The translations under genes were made by a program, and so were the position numbers. A DNA stretch of 48,661 nt, taken from positions 59,840 through 108,500 of the forward strand of contig PBOG01000041.1 in assembly GCA_002724245.1 (NCBI GenBank), in the 5' to 3' direction. Shown here in pieces: positions 8,427 through 16,960 of this stretch (position 1 is its first letter; every line of letters starts with the position of its first letter). The stretch is from Planctomycetaceae bacterium. Lineage in GTDB: Bacteria > Planctomycetota > Planctomycetia > Pirellulales > Pirellulaceae. The notes under the pieces are model-generated. The model was not told the origin of the DNA, made no database searches, and saw only the letters and a program-made list of their open reading frames with translations.

Positions 8427-8810
8427 CGCGTTCTCCCAAATCACGTCGATGGACGGGTTACCACCATTCACGTCTCTCGATGGCCTGCCAACTCAAACCC
8501 AAACTGGCCGCCCTTTGATTTTCTCCCGGCCACATCCATTGCCGCCAGTATGTTGATGCGAAACAAGCCGGCATGACGCTGAGAAGACCGGCAATGAACA
8601 GAACGTGCCGCCACTGCCCTTGTGCGCTCGCCACGGCTGAGAACGGTTTCCTGCCCCAGGCCGACGCATTTCCTCGATTATACGCAAGACCATACGTTGT
8701 GGACAGCTAGAAACCTCGCTCGGCTGCGCGTTTACCGATGCGGACAACGTTAACAAGGCATCGCATTCAGCAGCCATGCCACCAAAACGTCCGCTTTCAG
8801 GAAACAGAAC
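8427..8810. other. Intergenic region, no convincing gene
   Basis: This stretch lies between the methyltransferase stop and the cytochrome c domain gene start, both minus strand. A 94-codon minus-strand frame is open at 8493-8777, but its sequence is cysteine- and serine-rich with no recognisable pattern and no ribosome binding site, so it is not called. The promoter of the cytochrome gene should lie here. Confidence 0.5.
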
Positions 8811-9677
8811 CTAAACTTTTGCGTCTGACAAACGACTGCGCGCCATGTCGCAATACTCAGCAACACAATCAATCCCGATATAGCGTCTGCCCAGGCGTTG
8901 AGCTACAAGCGCGGTAGTCCCGCTTCCTACGAACGGATCCATAACGACACCATCCTCCGGAGTTCCGGCGAGCAAACACGTCTCAACAAGTGATTCAGGA
9001 AACACCGCAAAATGGGCATCGCGAAATTTTGATAGCGGAATGGACCATATTGTCCGTTTATTTCTACCTTTAGGGTGAAATGCCTGATCCCATCTGGCGT
9101 CGTGTAGATTTGAATTGCCGCTGTTCTTCCCCTTTTCAGGAGTGCTCGCTCGCTTGAACAAGTGCCCACGACCACCACGCATTCGGCTCTCGTCGGAAAA
9201 CGTCACATGAGGCTCGCGAATTGCATCCGCGTTGTAGTAATAGTCCCGTGAATGTGAAAAAAAGAAGATGTACTCATGCTCTGTCGTGGGACGCGTCTTC
9301 ACAGAAGAAGGCATGGCATTCGGCTTCTTCCAAATGACATCGCTGCGTAAGATCCAACCATCTTCTTTCATTGCCAGCGCAACGCGCCACGGCATCCCTA
9401 ACAGCTCCCCTCGGTGGTACTTGTCTCCCAATACTACCCACGCCGTCCCAGTCGGCTTCAACACGCGACGGCATTCCCGAAAGACATGTACCAAACGTCG
9501 TACGTATTCGTCCGGCGTTGCTTCTGAACCCAGCTGAGTCGCTTCCTGATAATCTCGCTGTCGAAAATAAGGTGGACTCGTGACAATCCCGTCGGCCACA
9601 TTTGATGGCAATCTAGTAGCAACCTCAGCTGCATCTCCGCAATGAATCTGGTCGAGCGCTTCAAATGTCGGTTCCAT
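8811..9677 (-). CDS. Beta-class DNA methyltransferase, probably N4-cytosine specific
   Basis: This 288-residue protein is a SAM-dependent DNA methyltransferase. The catalytic motif TSPPY lies at about 33-37 and the SAM-binding motif DPFVGSGTT at about 247-255; catalytic-before-SAM order defines the beta class. The segment before it, HFAVFPESLVETCLLAGT, is typical of type II and orphan enzymes of this group. TSPPY is most often found in N4-cytosine enzymes, although N6-adenine modification cannot be excluded. The target recognition region lies between about 120 and 210 and is basic (KKPN, FKR, KGRNKR). No restriction endonuclease is visible on either side, so it looks like an orphan methylase. 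Confidence 0.92.
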   Translation of the reverse strand: MEPTFEALDQIHCGDAAEVATRLPSNVADGIVTSPPYFRQRDYQEATQLGSEATPDEYVRRLVHVFRECRRVLKPTGTAWVVLGDKYHRGELLGMPWRVALAMKEDGWILRSDVIWKKPNAMPSSVKTRPTTEHEYIFFFSHSRDYYYNADAIREPHVTFSDESRMRGGRGHLFKRASTPEKGKNSGNSNLHDARWDQAFHPKGRNKRTIWSIPLSKFRDAHFAVFPESLVETCLLAGTPEDGVVMDPFVGSGTTALVAQRLGRRYIGIDCVAEYCDMARSRLSDAKV

Positions 9678-10091
9678 CCTCAGGTCCCCTATTCACTCGA
9701 TGACTGCGCGTGGGTTATGCCACAAGGCACTAGCATCGTCAATGACGTCCACTCATCTCATTTCCGCCGGCAGACTGCTCGATGAACCAAGACTTGCCTT
9801 TCTAACTAGAGACGCTTGTCCTAGAATACGACCACGAATAGTGAAAGGAACATTGCCTGGCAGAAAGCGCCGTCCGGCGTTACAGCCCACGCGGCAAGAA
9901 CCCAGCGTCTACGGCACGCCACGCGACCATCAGTAACATGCCCGTCACACACTACCGAAACGCACCCTGCTGTAATCTTACGGCGGCACCCACGGCCATT
10001 CAAACAGCAGACAGATGCAGCAAGACCAGCGGTTCCCCACAGAGTCTGGGCATTTCGTTGCCCAAATTCATCTTTTCGAAAGCGACCACCT
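9678..10091. other. Divergent intergenic region
   Basis: This region separates the divergently transcribed methyltransferase and M28-like gene and should hold both promoters. A TAGAAT near 9828 resembles a -10 box but has no matching -35 at the right distance. No coding frame with family features was seen. Confidence 0.5.
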
Positions 10092-11105
10092 ATGCGACGG
10101 TTTGATCGTAAGCTGACAGTCGTCGCTTTGGTATGCTGTGGCGGTGCATTACTCTGTGGTGGACTGATACTTTTCGATGAAACGACCACGGCGCATAGCC
10201 GTCGTCCCACGCTTACAGATATACCCATCAATGGGCAACGCGCGTTTGGCTACCTGGAAACGATATGCAATTTCGGCCGCCGTCCTAGCGGATCTGCTGG
10301 GATGCGCAAACAACAGGGATTTCTCATAAGTCATTTCACGAAACTCGGCGCGAAGAAGATCGAACAACAGAAGTGGACAATCCGGCATCCTGAAAATGGA
10401 AACCCGGTAGACCTGGTGAATTTGATCGTGCAATGGCACCCCAAACGTCAGCAGCGCATTTTGTTGTGTGCGCACTACGACACCCGCCCTTTCCCAGATC
10501 AAGATACAGTCAATCCCCGTGGAGTTTTTATCGGTGCAAATGATGGTGCGAGCGGGGTTGCCGTGCTCTGCGAGTTGGGCCATCACCTCGCAGATCTCGA
10601 CACCGAATATGGCGTCGATTTCGTATTCTTTGACGCCGAGGAGTTTATTTTCCCCCAGGACCGCGGCGAGTACTTTGTCGGTTCGATCCGATTCGCCGAG
10701 CGATACCGCGTCCAGCCCCCCAACTATCGCTATGCTTGCGCCGTATTGCTCGATATGGTTGGCGACCGGGACCTGCAAATATACAAGGAGAAAAACAGTT
10801 GGACCTGGAATGACTCACGTCCTCTCGTGCAAGACATCTGGAACACAGCACGGCGCCTTCAAATTCGCGACTTCCGTCAGAGAGTTGGACACGAAATACG
10901 TGACGACCATCTCCCCTTGCACAATATTGCCGGAATCCCCGCCTGCGACATTATCGACTTCGACTACCCTCGTCGCGGCAGAAACTACTGGCACACGTCC
11001 GCAGACACCCCTGACAAATGCTCTCCACTCTCTCTCGCAAAAGTGGGATGGGTGGTACTTGAATGGTTACGGAACGTCGATCCGAACCTGCTCTTGAAAG
11101 AATGA
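10092..11105 (+). CDS. M28-family zinc peptidase or glutaminyl-cyclase-like protein
   Basis: This 337-residue membrane-anchored or secreted protein has one N-terminal hydrophobic segment (about residues 8-28) and an M28 zinc peptidase domain. The metal ligands line up with the glutaminyl-peptide cyclotransferase branch: His in CAHYDTRP (about 128), Asp in ANDGASG (about 151), Glu in FFDAEEF (about 183-184), Asp in DMVGDRD (about 221), and His in YWHTSADT (about 301). The WHTxxDT ending and the DMVGD stretch are common in bacterial and animal glutaminyl cyclases, which form N-terminal pyroglutamate; an aminopeptidase function is the alternative. It is followed after nine bases by a small membrane protein gene, so the plus-strand genes up to 12609 probably form one operon. 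Confidence 0.88.
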   Translation: MRRFDRKLTVVALVCCGGALLCGGLILFDETTTAHSRRPTLTDIPINGQRAFGYLETICNFGRRPSGSAGMRKQQGFLISHFTKLGAKKIEQQKWTIRHPENGNPVDLVNLIVQWHPKRQQRILLCAHYDTRPFPDQDTVNPRGVFIGANDGASGVAVLCELGHHLADLDTEYGVDFVFFDAEEFIFPQDRGEYFVGSIRFAERYRVQPPNYRYACAVLLDMVGDRDLQIYKEKNSWTWNDSRPLVQDIWNTARRLQIRDFRQRVGHEIRDDHLPLHNIAGIPACDIIDFDYPRRGRNYWHTSADTPDKCSPLSLAKVGWVVLEWLRNVDPNLLLKE

Positions 11106-11114
11106 AGGTGGCTT

Positions 11115-11555
11115 GTGGACGCAGTCAGCTTCTGGACGATGGCGGGATTCGGGATCCTATTGATCGCCCTTTCCGGCTTATTGACATGGACCACTGAAAA
11201 TTCCTGGCGAAAAGACAAACAACGGGAACTGAGCGAGACCGACTGGAGCTACCTTAATACCCGCCGGCGGCGACGGCTGCAAACAAATATCATGATCAGC
11301 CTGGTTGGCGTGGCAATCATCGTTGGCATCTGGATTGTTGAGCCATTGTGGTTTGGCATCTACTGGTGCTGTGTCGTTTTGCTCGTCATGTGGATCATCC
11401 TATTGGCAGGTGTCGATTTTCTCGCAACCAGAACGTACTATCGTCAATTACGCGACCAGGCTTCCGTCGAGCGCCAACTACTCGAACAGGAATTAGACCG
11501 ACTCCAAAGATCCCAACACAACGGTAATGGAACCCCTCAAGAACGACATGGCTGA
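11115..11555 (+). CDS. Small membrane protein with C-terminal coiled coil
   Basis: This 146-residue protein begins with a GTG codon nine bases after the stop of the M28-like gene, with GGTGG close upstream. Three hydrophobic segments are visible (about 5-22, 57-74 and 77-97), the first separated from the others by a basic, polar stretch containing TRRRRRLQTN. The last 40 residues are charged and helical (RQLRDQASVERQLLEQEL), consistent with a short coiled coil. The 3' end overlaps the start of the downstream dehydrogenase (ATGGCTGA), which implies translational coupling. I do not recognise the family. A later in-frame ATG at the first hydrophobic segment is an alternative start. Confidence 0.7.
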   Translation: MDAVSFWTMAGFGILLIALSGLLTWTTENSWRKDKQRELSETDWSYLNTRRRRRLQTNIMISLVGVAIIVGIWIVEPLWFGIYWCCVVLLVMWIILLAGVDFLATRTYYRQLRDQASVERQLLEQELDRLQRSQHNGNGTPQERHG

Positions 11556-12609
11556 TCAAACGACACACACCATCGCGCTCTATCCTGGTGACGGCATCGG
11601 CCCAGAAGTAACTGCCCAGGCAGTGCGTGTTCTGGACTCACTTGAAACCACAGCGAATTTTCGTTTGGAGAAAACAACATTTGAGTGGGGCCTGAAATAC
11701 TGGGAACAGTACGGAACGGTCGTTCCGGAAGATTTCATCGATCTCTTACGTCCCTTTGATGCAATCCTCTTGGGTGCCGTCGGTTGGCCTGAAAAAGTTC
11801 CGGATCATGTCACCCTGGCCCCACTCGTAAAAATCCGCCAAACGTTCGACCAATACGCGTGTGTTCGCCCCTCACGACTCTACCCCGGGCTCAATAGCGT
11901 TCTGACTGGAAAAGAACCCCAGGATATCGATCTCGTTGTCATTCGCGAGAATTCCGAGGGAGAGTATGTAGACAACGGAGGGCGTATGAAATCCGGGAAA
12001 GACGACGAAGTCGCTGTACAAACGGCAATTCACACTCGCCGAGGTGTCGAACGAATTTTGCGTTTCGGATTTGCGTTAGCGCGTACCCGAAAAAATCGGT
12101 TAACCATGGTCACAAAATCAAATGCACAACGATACAGCTATGTCTTATGGGATGAGGTGTTGGAAAAACTGGCGCCCGAATTCCCGGAAATCACTACGGA
12201 CCGTCAGCACTGTGACGCCGCGGTGATGAATTTCGTTCGAGATCCTGCACAATTTGACGTTGTTGTCGCTTCCAATCTCTTCGGTGATCTCCTGACTGAC
12301 CTGGGTGGCATCATTGGTGGTGGATTGGGTTTGGCACCGAGCACAAACACAAATCCAGAACGAATGTATCCTTCGATGTTTGAACCGGTTCACGGCTCCG
12401 CTCCTGACATTGCAGGGCAGGGGATCGCGAATCCGATTGCAGCGATCCTCAGCGCCGCGCTGATGCTCGACCACTTGAAACAGACTGACGCCGCAAATCA
12501 AATCCGGCAAGCTATCGAAAGAACGCTCGCCGCAGGTCACAAGACGCCCGACCTCGGTGGCACAATGACAACCGAGGAAATGGGAAGCTGCGTTATCGAC
12601 CACCTCTGA
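11548..12609 (+). CDS. dmlA: D-malate / tartrate dehydrogenase (isocitrate/isopropylmalate dehydrogenase family)
   Basis: This 353-residue protein belongs to the decarboxylating beta-hydroxyacid dehydrogenase family. The segment AVGWPEKVPDHVTL (about 77-90) is diagnostic for the D-malate/tartrate branch (DmlA, TtuC) and separates it from LeuB and Icd. Other landmarks are the N-terminal YPGDGIGPE, RENSEGEY, the catalytic lysine in VTKSNAQR, the metal-binding FGDLLTDLGG, and EPVHGSAPDIAGQGIANP. It would oxidise and decarboxylate D-malate to pyruvate, or act on tartrate, using NAD and a divalent metal in the cytoplasm. The start at 11548 is chosen by family length; an in-frame ATG at 11527 would add seven residues. 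It overlaps the preceding gene by eight bases. The exact substrate is inferred. Confidence 0.88.
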   Translation: MADQTTHTIALYPGDGIGPEVTAQAVRVLDSLETTANFRLEKTTFEWGLKYWEQYGTVVPEDFIDLLRPFDAILLGAVGWPEKVPDHVTLAPLVKIRQTFDQYACVRPSRLYPGLNSVLTGKEPQDIDLVVIRENSEGEYVDNGGRMKSGKDDEVAVQTAIHTRRGVERILRFGFALARTRKNRLTMVTKSNAQRYSYVLWDEVLEKLAPEFPEITTDRQHCDAAVMNFVRDPAQFDVVVASNLFGDLLTDLGGIIGGGLGLAPSTNTNPERMYPSMFEPVHGSAPDIAGQGIANPIAAILSAALMLDHLKQTDAANQIRQAIERTLAAGHKTPDLGGTMTTEEMGSCVIDHL

Positions 12610-12703
12610 TCCCACACTCGCAACGACGCAACAGCTTTTAGTATTGCCGAATCTCCAATCGACTCTTTCGCAGCAGCCTTTGCAATAAGAGGAATCTCGA
12701 CCC

Positions 12704-13444
12704 ATGTCACGATTTGCGGTTATCCTCCCCGCAGCTGGACAGAGCCAGCGATTCAAAGACGAACACTACAAAAAACCGTTTGCTCCGTTATCAGACAGAG
12801 CCGTCTGGTTGCACACAGTCGAAAAATTCGTCAATCGCGACGATGTGAAACAGACCATCGTCGTCATTTCCCCGGAAGATAAATCTCTCTTCGAAGCAAA
12901 ATTCTCTGCAAATGCAGCTATCCTTGGAATCGATGTTGTTTTAGGTGGTGACTCTCGCGCCGATTCAGTCGCCAATGCACTAAAACAGGTTCGCGACGAG
13001 ATTGACTATGTAGCGATTCACGATGCCGTACGTCCGTGCATTGCTAGTAGCTGGATTGACAACGTGTTCAAGGCGGCAAAGGATAATGGCGCTGCGATCC
13101 TCGCAGTTCCAGTGACCAGCACGCTAAAACGTGTAAAGGACAACCGACAAATCCAGGAAACCGTCAGTCGTAACAATTTGTGGGAAGCTCAAACACCTCA
13201 AGTATTTCGACGCGATTTGTTAGTCAAAGCCTTCGCCGAAAACCCTCAGGCATCAATCGCAACTGACGAAGCGCAACTTGTTGAACAAATTGGACATCCC
13301 GTTACCGTCGTCGAAGGCTCACCGAGCAACATGAAAATAACAACCAAAGACGATTTAAGGTTAGCAGCAGAAGTGCTGAAATTTCTTCCCAAACCACAGC
13401 GTCAAGGTCCGGCACATCCGTTTGGCGACGATCATTGGCGATAA
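12704..13444 (+). CDS. ispD: 2-C-methyl-D-erythritol 4-phosphate cytidylyltransferase
   Basis: This 246-residue protein is IspD, which couples CTP to MEP to give CDP-ME in the non-mevalonate isoprenoid pathway. The nucleotide-binding loop PAAGQSQRF (about 9-17) and lysine in YKKPFAPL, the IHDAVRP motif (about 105-111), the PVTSTLKRV loop and AQTPQVFRRDLL are all present, followed by the C-terminal SPSNMKITTKDDL. GAGGAA lies about nine bases before the ATG. The C-terminus carries an unusual short extension (PKPQRQGPAHPFGDDHWR) beyond the family end. IspF, often its neighbour, is not present in this window. It converges with the ECF sigma factor gene with only 34 bases between stops. Confidence 0.96.
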   Translation: MSRFAVILPAAGQSQRFKDEHYKKPFAPLSDRAVWLHTVEKFVNRDDVKQTIVVISPEDKSLFEAKFSANAAILGIDVVLGGDSRADSVANALKQVRDEIDYVAIHDAVRPCIASSWIDNVFKAAKDNGAAILAVPVTSTLKRVKDNRQIQETVSRNNLWEAQTPQVFRRDLLVKAFAENPQASIATDEAQLVEQIGHPVTVVEGSPSNMKITTKDDLRLAAEVLKFLPKPQRQGPAHPFGDDHWR

Positions 13445-13478
13445 CGCATTACGACCAACCGCCCGTAATCTTGCACGC

Positions 13479-14093
13479 CTATTTTGCCAATCGAAGAGGT
13501 GAACCATCCTGTACATACGGCGCAAGCGATATGCGGAGATTATCCCGTGCCCGAGCTAATAGTGCCTTAACTGCCTTGGGAGTCGTCGCCATCGTTCCAG
13601 CAATTTCTGCATAGCTCATCCCCTGAAACTTACACAGCACAAGGGCGGCACGCTGACGCTCGCTTAATCCTGCAATCGCTTTGCGCACCAGTGTGACCTC
13701 TTCGGCACGGTCCAGCGCGTGTGAAGGCATCGCAGTACTCCTGGGCACCAGCGGTCCGATTACAGACGCCCCAGAATCACCTGGATTCAACTGATAGGGA
13801 AAGCGGCGCCGACGCCGAGCGTTGCCAGCAACATTGTTCGCGATTGTGAACAACCACGTACAGAACCTGGCCTTTGGCTGGTATGTCTTGCGAGCTCGAA
13901 ACACACGCAAAAACACCTCTTGGGAAAGATCTCGGGCCTGCTCTCGATCTCCGATTAGCAAAGCAAGGACTGAGATCAATCTCGACTCATACCGCGCAAC
14001 CAGCTCGTCAAATGCGGTGGTATCATCCAGCTGTACCGCCAGCATCAGTCGCACATCAGGGTCAATTTCGCTGTACTGTGCAAACTCTTGCAT
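13479..14093 (-). CDS. ECF-type RNA polymerase sigma factor
   Basis: This 204-residue protein has sigma-70 region 2 at about residues 22-90 (FDELVARYESRLISVL, then DLSQEVFLRVFRARKTY and FCTWLFTIANNVAGNARRR) and region 4 at about 135-185 (LSERQRAALVLCKFQGMSYAEIAGTM as the helix-turn-helix, ending KALLARARDNL). Regions 1.1 and 3 are absent, which defines the extracytoplasmic-function class. No anti-sigma factor gene is adjacent: the next gene, 14319-14681, is divergent and encodes a single-span protein with an acidic extracellular tail, which has no zinc anti-sigma motif. The regulon cannot be inferred. Confidence 0.92.
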   Translation of the reverse strand: MQEFAQYSEIDPDVRLMLAVQLDDTTAFDELVARYESRLISVLALLIGDREQARDLSQEVFLRVFRARKTYQPKARFCTWLFTIANNVAGNARRRRRFPYQLNPGDSGASVIGPLVPRSTAMPSHALDRAEEVTLVRKAIAGLSERQRAALVLCKFQGMSYAEIAGTMATTPKAVKALLARARDNLRISLAPYVQDGSPLRLAK

Positions 14094-14318
14094 TTCTGAA
14101 GCTGCCCCGTGGCCTTTTCTAACTCGCTCTCAGGCAATGCCCGAGACCCGATCCGTGGGGGTAAAGACGAAAAAAACAGCTCGTAGTACACCGGCACCAG
14201 ACCACCCATTATGAGGGAAAGCAAAATTGCCCTTTGCCCAGATCATCGTTTTCCGCAAACTACCGCCCGCAGAGCGGTGATTTGCGGTGTCGGTTCTTGG
14301 ACTAAAAAGGAGCATTCC

Positions 14319-14681
14319 ATGGTTGAGCAACAGCGTCTGGGGTTTCTGGGGTGGTTTTTCCGAGCTTTTGCAGCGGCCCTGGGGACAGTGGTTGGCCTGC
14401 TTTGTGGCGTCGCCATCTTGGGCGCAGGAGCCTGGATCTGGCAAGAACGAATGGGAGGAGAGGTAGACCTGGAAATGACAGCTCCCGTCATTGAGACAGA
14501 CCTTGACCTTGCTATCGAAACCGATAGTGAATTTGATTTCGGATACGAATCGCCGGAAGCAGACAGCCTCATGACGCCAGATGGCAGTGAACCGGAACCG
14601 ATTACGCCAGAATCAGAGTCTGCTTCACCGGAAACCGAAAACAAAAGGGTGGTGGCAAATCCGGAACAGACGCGACGGTAA
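14319..14681 (+). CDS. Single-span membrane protein with acidic C-terminal tail
   Basis: This 120-residue protein starts at 14319, where AAAGGAG lies seven bases upstream, a strong ribosome binding site. A short N-terminal stretch leads into one long hydrophobic helix (about 12-45, containing AAALGTVVGLLCGVAILGAGAW). The remaining 75 residues are strongly acidic and rich in Glu, Asp, Ser and Pro (for example DLDLAIETDSEFDF), suggesting a disordered extracytoplasmic tail. I do not recognise the family. It is divergent from the ECF sigma gene, so a regulatory link is possible but not shown. Confidence 0.75.
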   Translation: MVEQQRLGFLGWFFRAFAAALGTVVGLLCGVAILGAGAWIWQERMGGEVDLEMTAPVIETDLDLAIETDSEFDFGYESPEADSLMTPDGSEPEPITPESESASPETENKRVVANPEQTRR

Positions 14682-14951
14682 CGCACCATACTTCTGACAG
14701 GACAAACCGGGGAAGGGCCTTACGGCGACATATTTCCGGACACTGACGAGTATGTAGCTCTCTCCGCTGACCGCATAATGGCCTCCACTGCGGCTGCCAG
14801 TACACGTCGCACATCCTCTGCCAGGTAGTTCTCAAATACGCGTGCCAGGACAGCGGAAAAGACTGCACTGACCGCTTGGTGCCTGCTAGCTTGAACGACT
14901 CGATCCGTCGCCTTCACACCACTGCACATTTCCACCAAGGAAATTACAGCG

Positions 14952-15743
14952 TTGGAACTTTGGCAGTTACTGATCCTGGCGATCTTGCAGGGAATTACTG
15001 AGTTCCTGCCTGTTAGTTCAAGCGGGCACCTCGTTGTTCTCGCCTCTGTTTTGCTGGACGTGACCGACCCTGCTCTCAACCTGACAGCAATTAACGTCGT
15101 ACTTCACGTGGGCACACTGCTGACCATTCTGGTCTTCTATCGAAAACGCATCCTGACGCTACTGAAATCAGACTGGCGGACGCTGGCACTCGTAGTTGTA
15201 GGAACGCTACCCGCCGTGATCGTCGGTTTGCCGCTGAAACTCTTCCTGGAGGATGCGCTAACCGCACCATTATTAGCTGGTACTCTGCTGATCGGAACCG
15301 GCGGTTTGCTTGTTTGTACGTCAAAAGTTCGCGAGGGAGACCAGAGCCTCAACACCTTGACGTATCGAAATGCCATCCTTATCGGAATCGGTCAGGCACT
15401 CGCAATACTTCCAGGTCTCTCCCGTAGCGGTACGACGATTTCGGTGGCGTTGTTTCTTGGAGTCAAACGCCAAGCGAGTGCAGAATTTTCGTTTCTTCTC
15501 GCAATTCCCGCAATTGCAGGGGCCGGATTACTTGAAGCCAAGGATCTATTGCAGGCATCTCCAACAAGCACGCCGGTGTTCTCTTTGGTACTGGGTGCAA
15601 TTCTGGCATTCACTGTGGGCATGGTTGCACTGCGCTGGTTACTAACATGGCTGCAATCCGGGCGTTTGGCCTGGTTCGCGTGGTGGTGCATTCCAGTCGG
15701 AGTGACTGTGGTCACCTGGCGTCTGTTGTTGCTCGCCACTTAG
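14952..15743 (+). CDS. uppP: Undecaprenyl-diphosphatase
   Basis: This 263-residue polytopic membrane enzyme is UppP (BacA), which dephosphorylates undecaprenyl pyrophosphate so that the lipid carrier for peptidoglycan and other envelope glycans can be reused. The two signature motifs are clear: GITEFLPVSSSGHL (about 14-27) and LPGLSRSGTTI (about 153-163). The start is TTG at 14952, supported by AAGGAA about nine bases upstream and by the standard N-terminus (MELWQLLILAILQG). About eight hydrophobic segments are visible. It converges with the LptF/LptG-like gene, so both envelope genes may share a termination region, where no clear hairpin was seen. Confidence 0.96.
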   Translation: MELWQLLILAILQGITEFLPVSSSGHLVVLASVLLDVTDPALNLTAINVVLHVGTLLTILVFYRKRILTLLKSDWRTLALVVVGTLPAVIVGLPLKLFLEDALTAPLLAGTLLIGTGGLLVCTSKVREGDQSLNTLTYRNAILIGIGQALAILPGLSRSGTTISVALFLGVKRQASAEFSFLLAIPAIAGAGLLEAKDLLQASPTSTPVFSLVLGAILAFTVGMVALRWLLTWLQSGRLAWFAWWCIPVGVTVVTWRLLLLAT

Positions 15744-15784
15744 ATCACGACCGACGTAGCTGCCGGCGTTAATCAAGCCCCGGG

Positions 15785-16960
15785 TCAATGGCGCCGCATA
15801 CGCAACAGCAAGCATATGCCAACAACACACAACACCAGATTGCTTAACCACACACTGTATGGTGGCAACTGCCCAACTTTGGCCCGATCTGTTCCATACA
15901 TCAAGAGTGGATAGTAGACCGCCAGAATAGGTAAGAAACAACCTGCAAATGTCGCCCAAAAATCCGCCGTGCGAAATCGTGTTGCCAGCGGCACGCCTAC
16001 CATCACAAAAAACAAACAGCTGAATCCATTCGCCCAGCGCCGCCAAGGTTCGGTTTGCAATCGGTGCCACTTTGTCGTTGCAGACGCGATCTGTCCCCGT
16101 TTGTGCTTGAATTCGTTGCTCTGAAGGGCCTGAAAATCCCCTGTGGTCATCGCGAAGGCTGCGTCAACGGCCAATTCTTGTTCCAGACGTTCGATCATCT
16201 CCCTTTGAAGTTTTGCCTGACGTGGGATCTCACGGAGCGAGTAATCACCCGGACCACCTGTCAGGTCATTCAGCGGTGACGGAATTTCAACAATTTCATC
16301 TCGCAGAATACCGGTAACGTTTTCACCTTCCAGTTCGCCATTGACCATATGGAATCTCAAAGTATTTCCCTCACGATCAAAACGCAATTCTGCCTCATCT
16401 GCCGTAAACGTAATGGGTCCAGCCGACTCCTCCGCTGACGTGTGAAAGACCAGCGTCGGCTGAATGAGCCGTCGTCCGTCAACTCGGCGTACGCTGATCG
16501 AAAATTTCGGCCGTCGATACGACCTGCCCGTTCGTAACATGCTGTAGGCAATATGTTCGACAGATTGCAATACAACACGCTGGACTCCCAGCTTACCCCA
16601 GGAAACGGCTACATCATTAATGGCGACGGTTAACAAACTCAAGAGAAACGCCAGGACCAACGCTGGCCAAACCATCGTCCAGGGAGAGATTCCCAAGGAC
16701 TTCAGTGCCACCACTTCGTTTTCAGAAGAAATGCGTCCAAAGACGCTACAAACTGCAAACAGAACCGTCGCCGGAACGGCAAATCGCAGCGCAATAGGAA
16801 CAACGTAGGGAATCATGCGCAACAGAGGCACGGGACCCAGCCCCTGGCGAATGGCCTCTTGGCCTAGCACACCCAGCAAAAGCAACAAAGTCAGCGCTAC
16901 GAGCGCGACCAAAAACACTCGTAGAAGTTCAAAGACAATGTAACGTGTGAGCCGCTGCAT
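15785..16960 (-). CDS. LptF/LptG-family lipopolysaccharide export permease
   Basis: This 391-residue protein is a YjgP/YjgQ-family permease. LptF and LptG form the membrane part of the LPS export ABC transporter that extracts LPS from the inner membrane. Three hydrophobic segments near the N-terminus (about 12-35, 48-70, 95-118) are followed by a large periplasmic beta-rich domain (about 120-290) and three C-terminal helices (about 305-390). ISSENEVVALKSLGISPW is the characteristic cytoplasmic coupling stretch. Only one permease gene is present here; its partner and the LptB ATPase must lie elsewhere. Whether it is LptF or LptG cannot be decided. Presence of the family argues for a didermic envelope with LPS-like lipid. 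Confidence 0.92.
   Translation of the reverse strand: MQRLTRYIVFELLRVFLVALVALTLLLLLGVLGQEAIRQGLGPVPLLRMIPYVVPIALRFAVPATVLFAVCSVFGRISSENEVVALKSLGISPWTMVWPALVLAFLLSLLTVAINDVAVSWGKLGVQRVVLQSVEHIAYSMLRTGRSYRRPKFSISVRRVDGRRLIQPTLVFHTSAEESAGPITFTADEAELRFDREGNTLRFHMVNGELEGENVTGILRDEIVEIPSPLNDLTGGPGDYSLREIPRQAKLQREMIERLEQELAVDAAFAMTTGDFQALQSNEFKHKRGQIASATTKWHRLQTEPWRRWANGFSCLFFVMVGVPLATRFRTADFWATFAGCFLPILAVYYPLLMYGTDRAKVGQLPPYSVWLSNLVLCVVGICLLLRMRRH

Noticed and set aside
10149-11097. Two 209-codon frames overlapping the M28-like gene on other frames
   Set aside because: They are shadows of a gene whose metal ligands are all conserved.
12145-12756. A 203-codon minus-strand frame across the dmlA-ispD junction
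   Set aside because: It is antisense to conserved motifs of the dehydrogenase and to the start of ispD.
13448-13469. Six-base inverted repeat ATTACG / CGTAAT between ispD and the ECF gene
   Set aside because: It has a ten-base loop, a weak AT-rich stem and no T-tract, so it is too weak for a terminator call.
14720-14929. A 69-codon minus-strand frame beginning MCSGVKATDRVV, upstream of uppP
   Set aside because: Its composition looks protein-like, but the open frame continues into the antisense of uppP, the only upstream GGTGG is three bases from the ATG, and no family pattern is visible. It may be chance.
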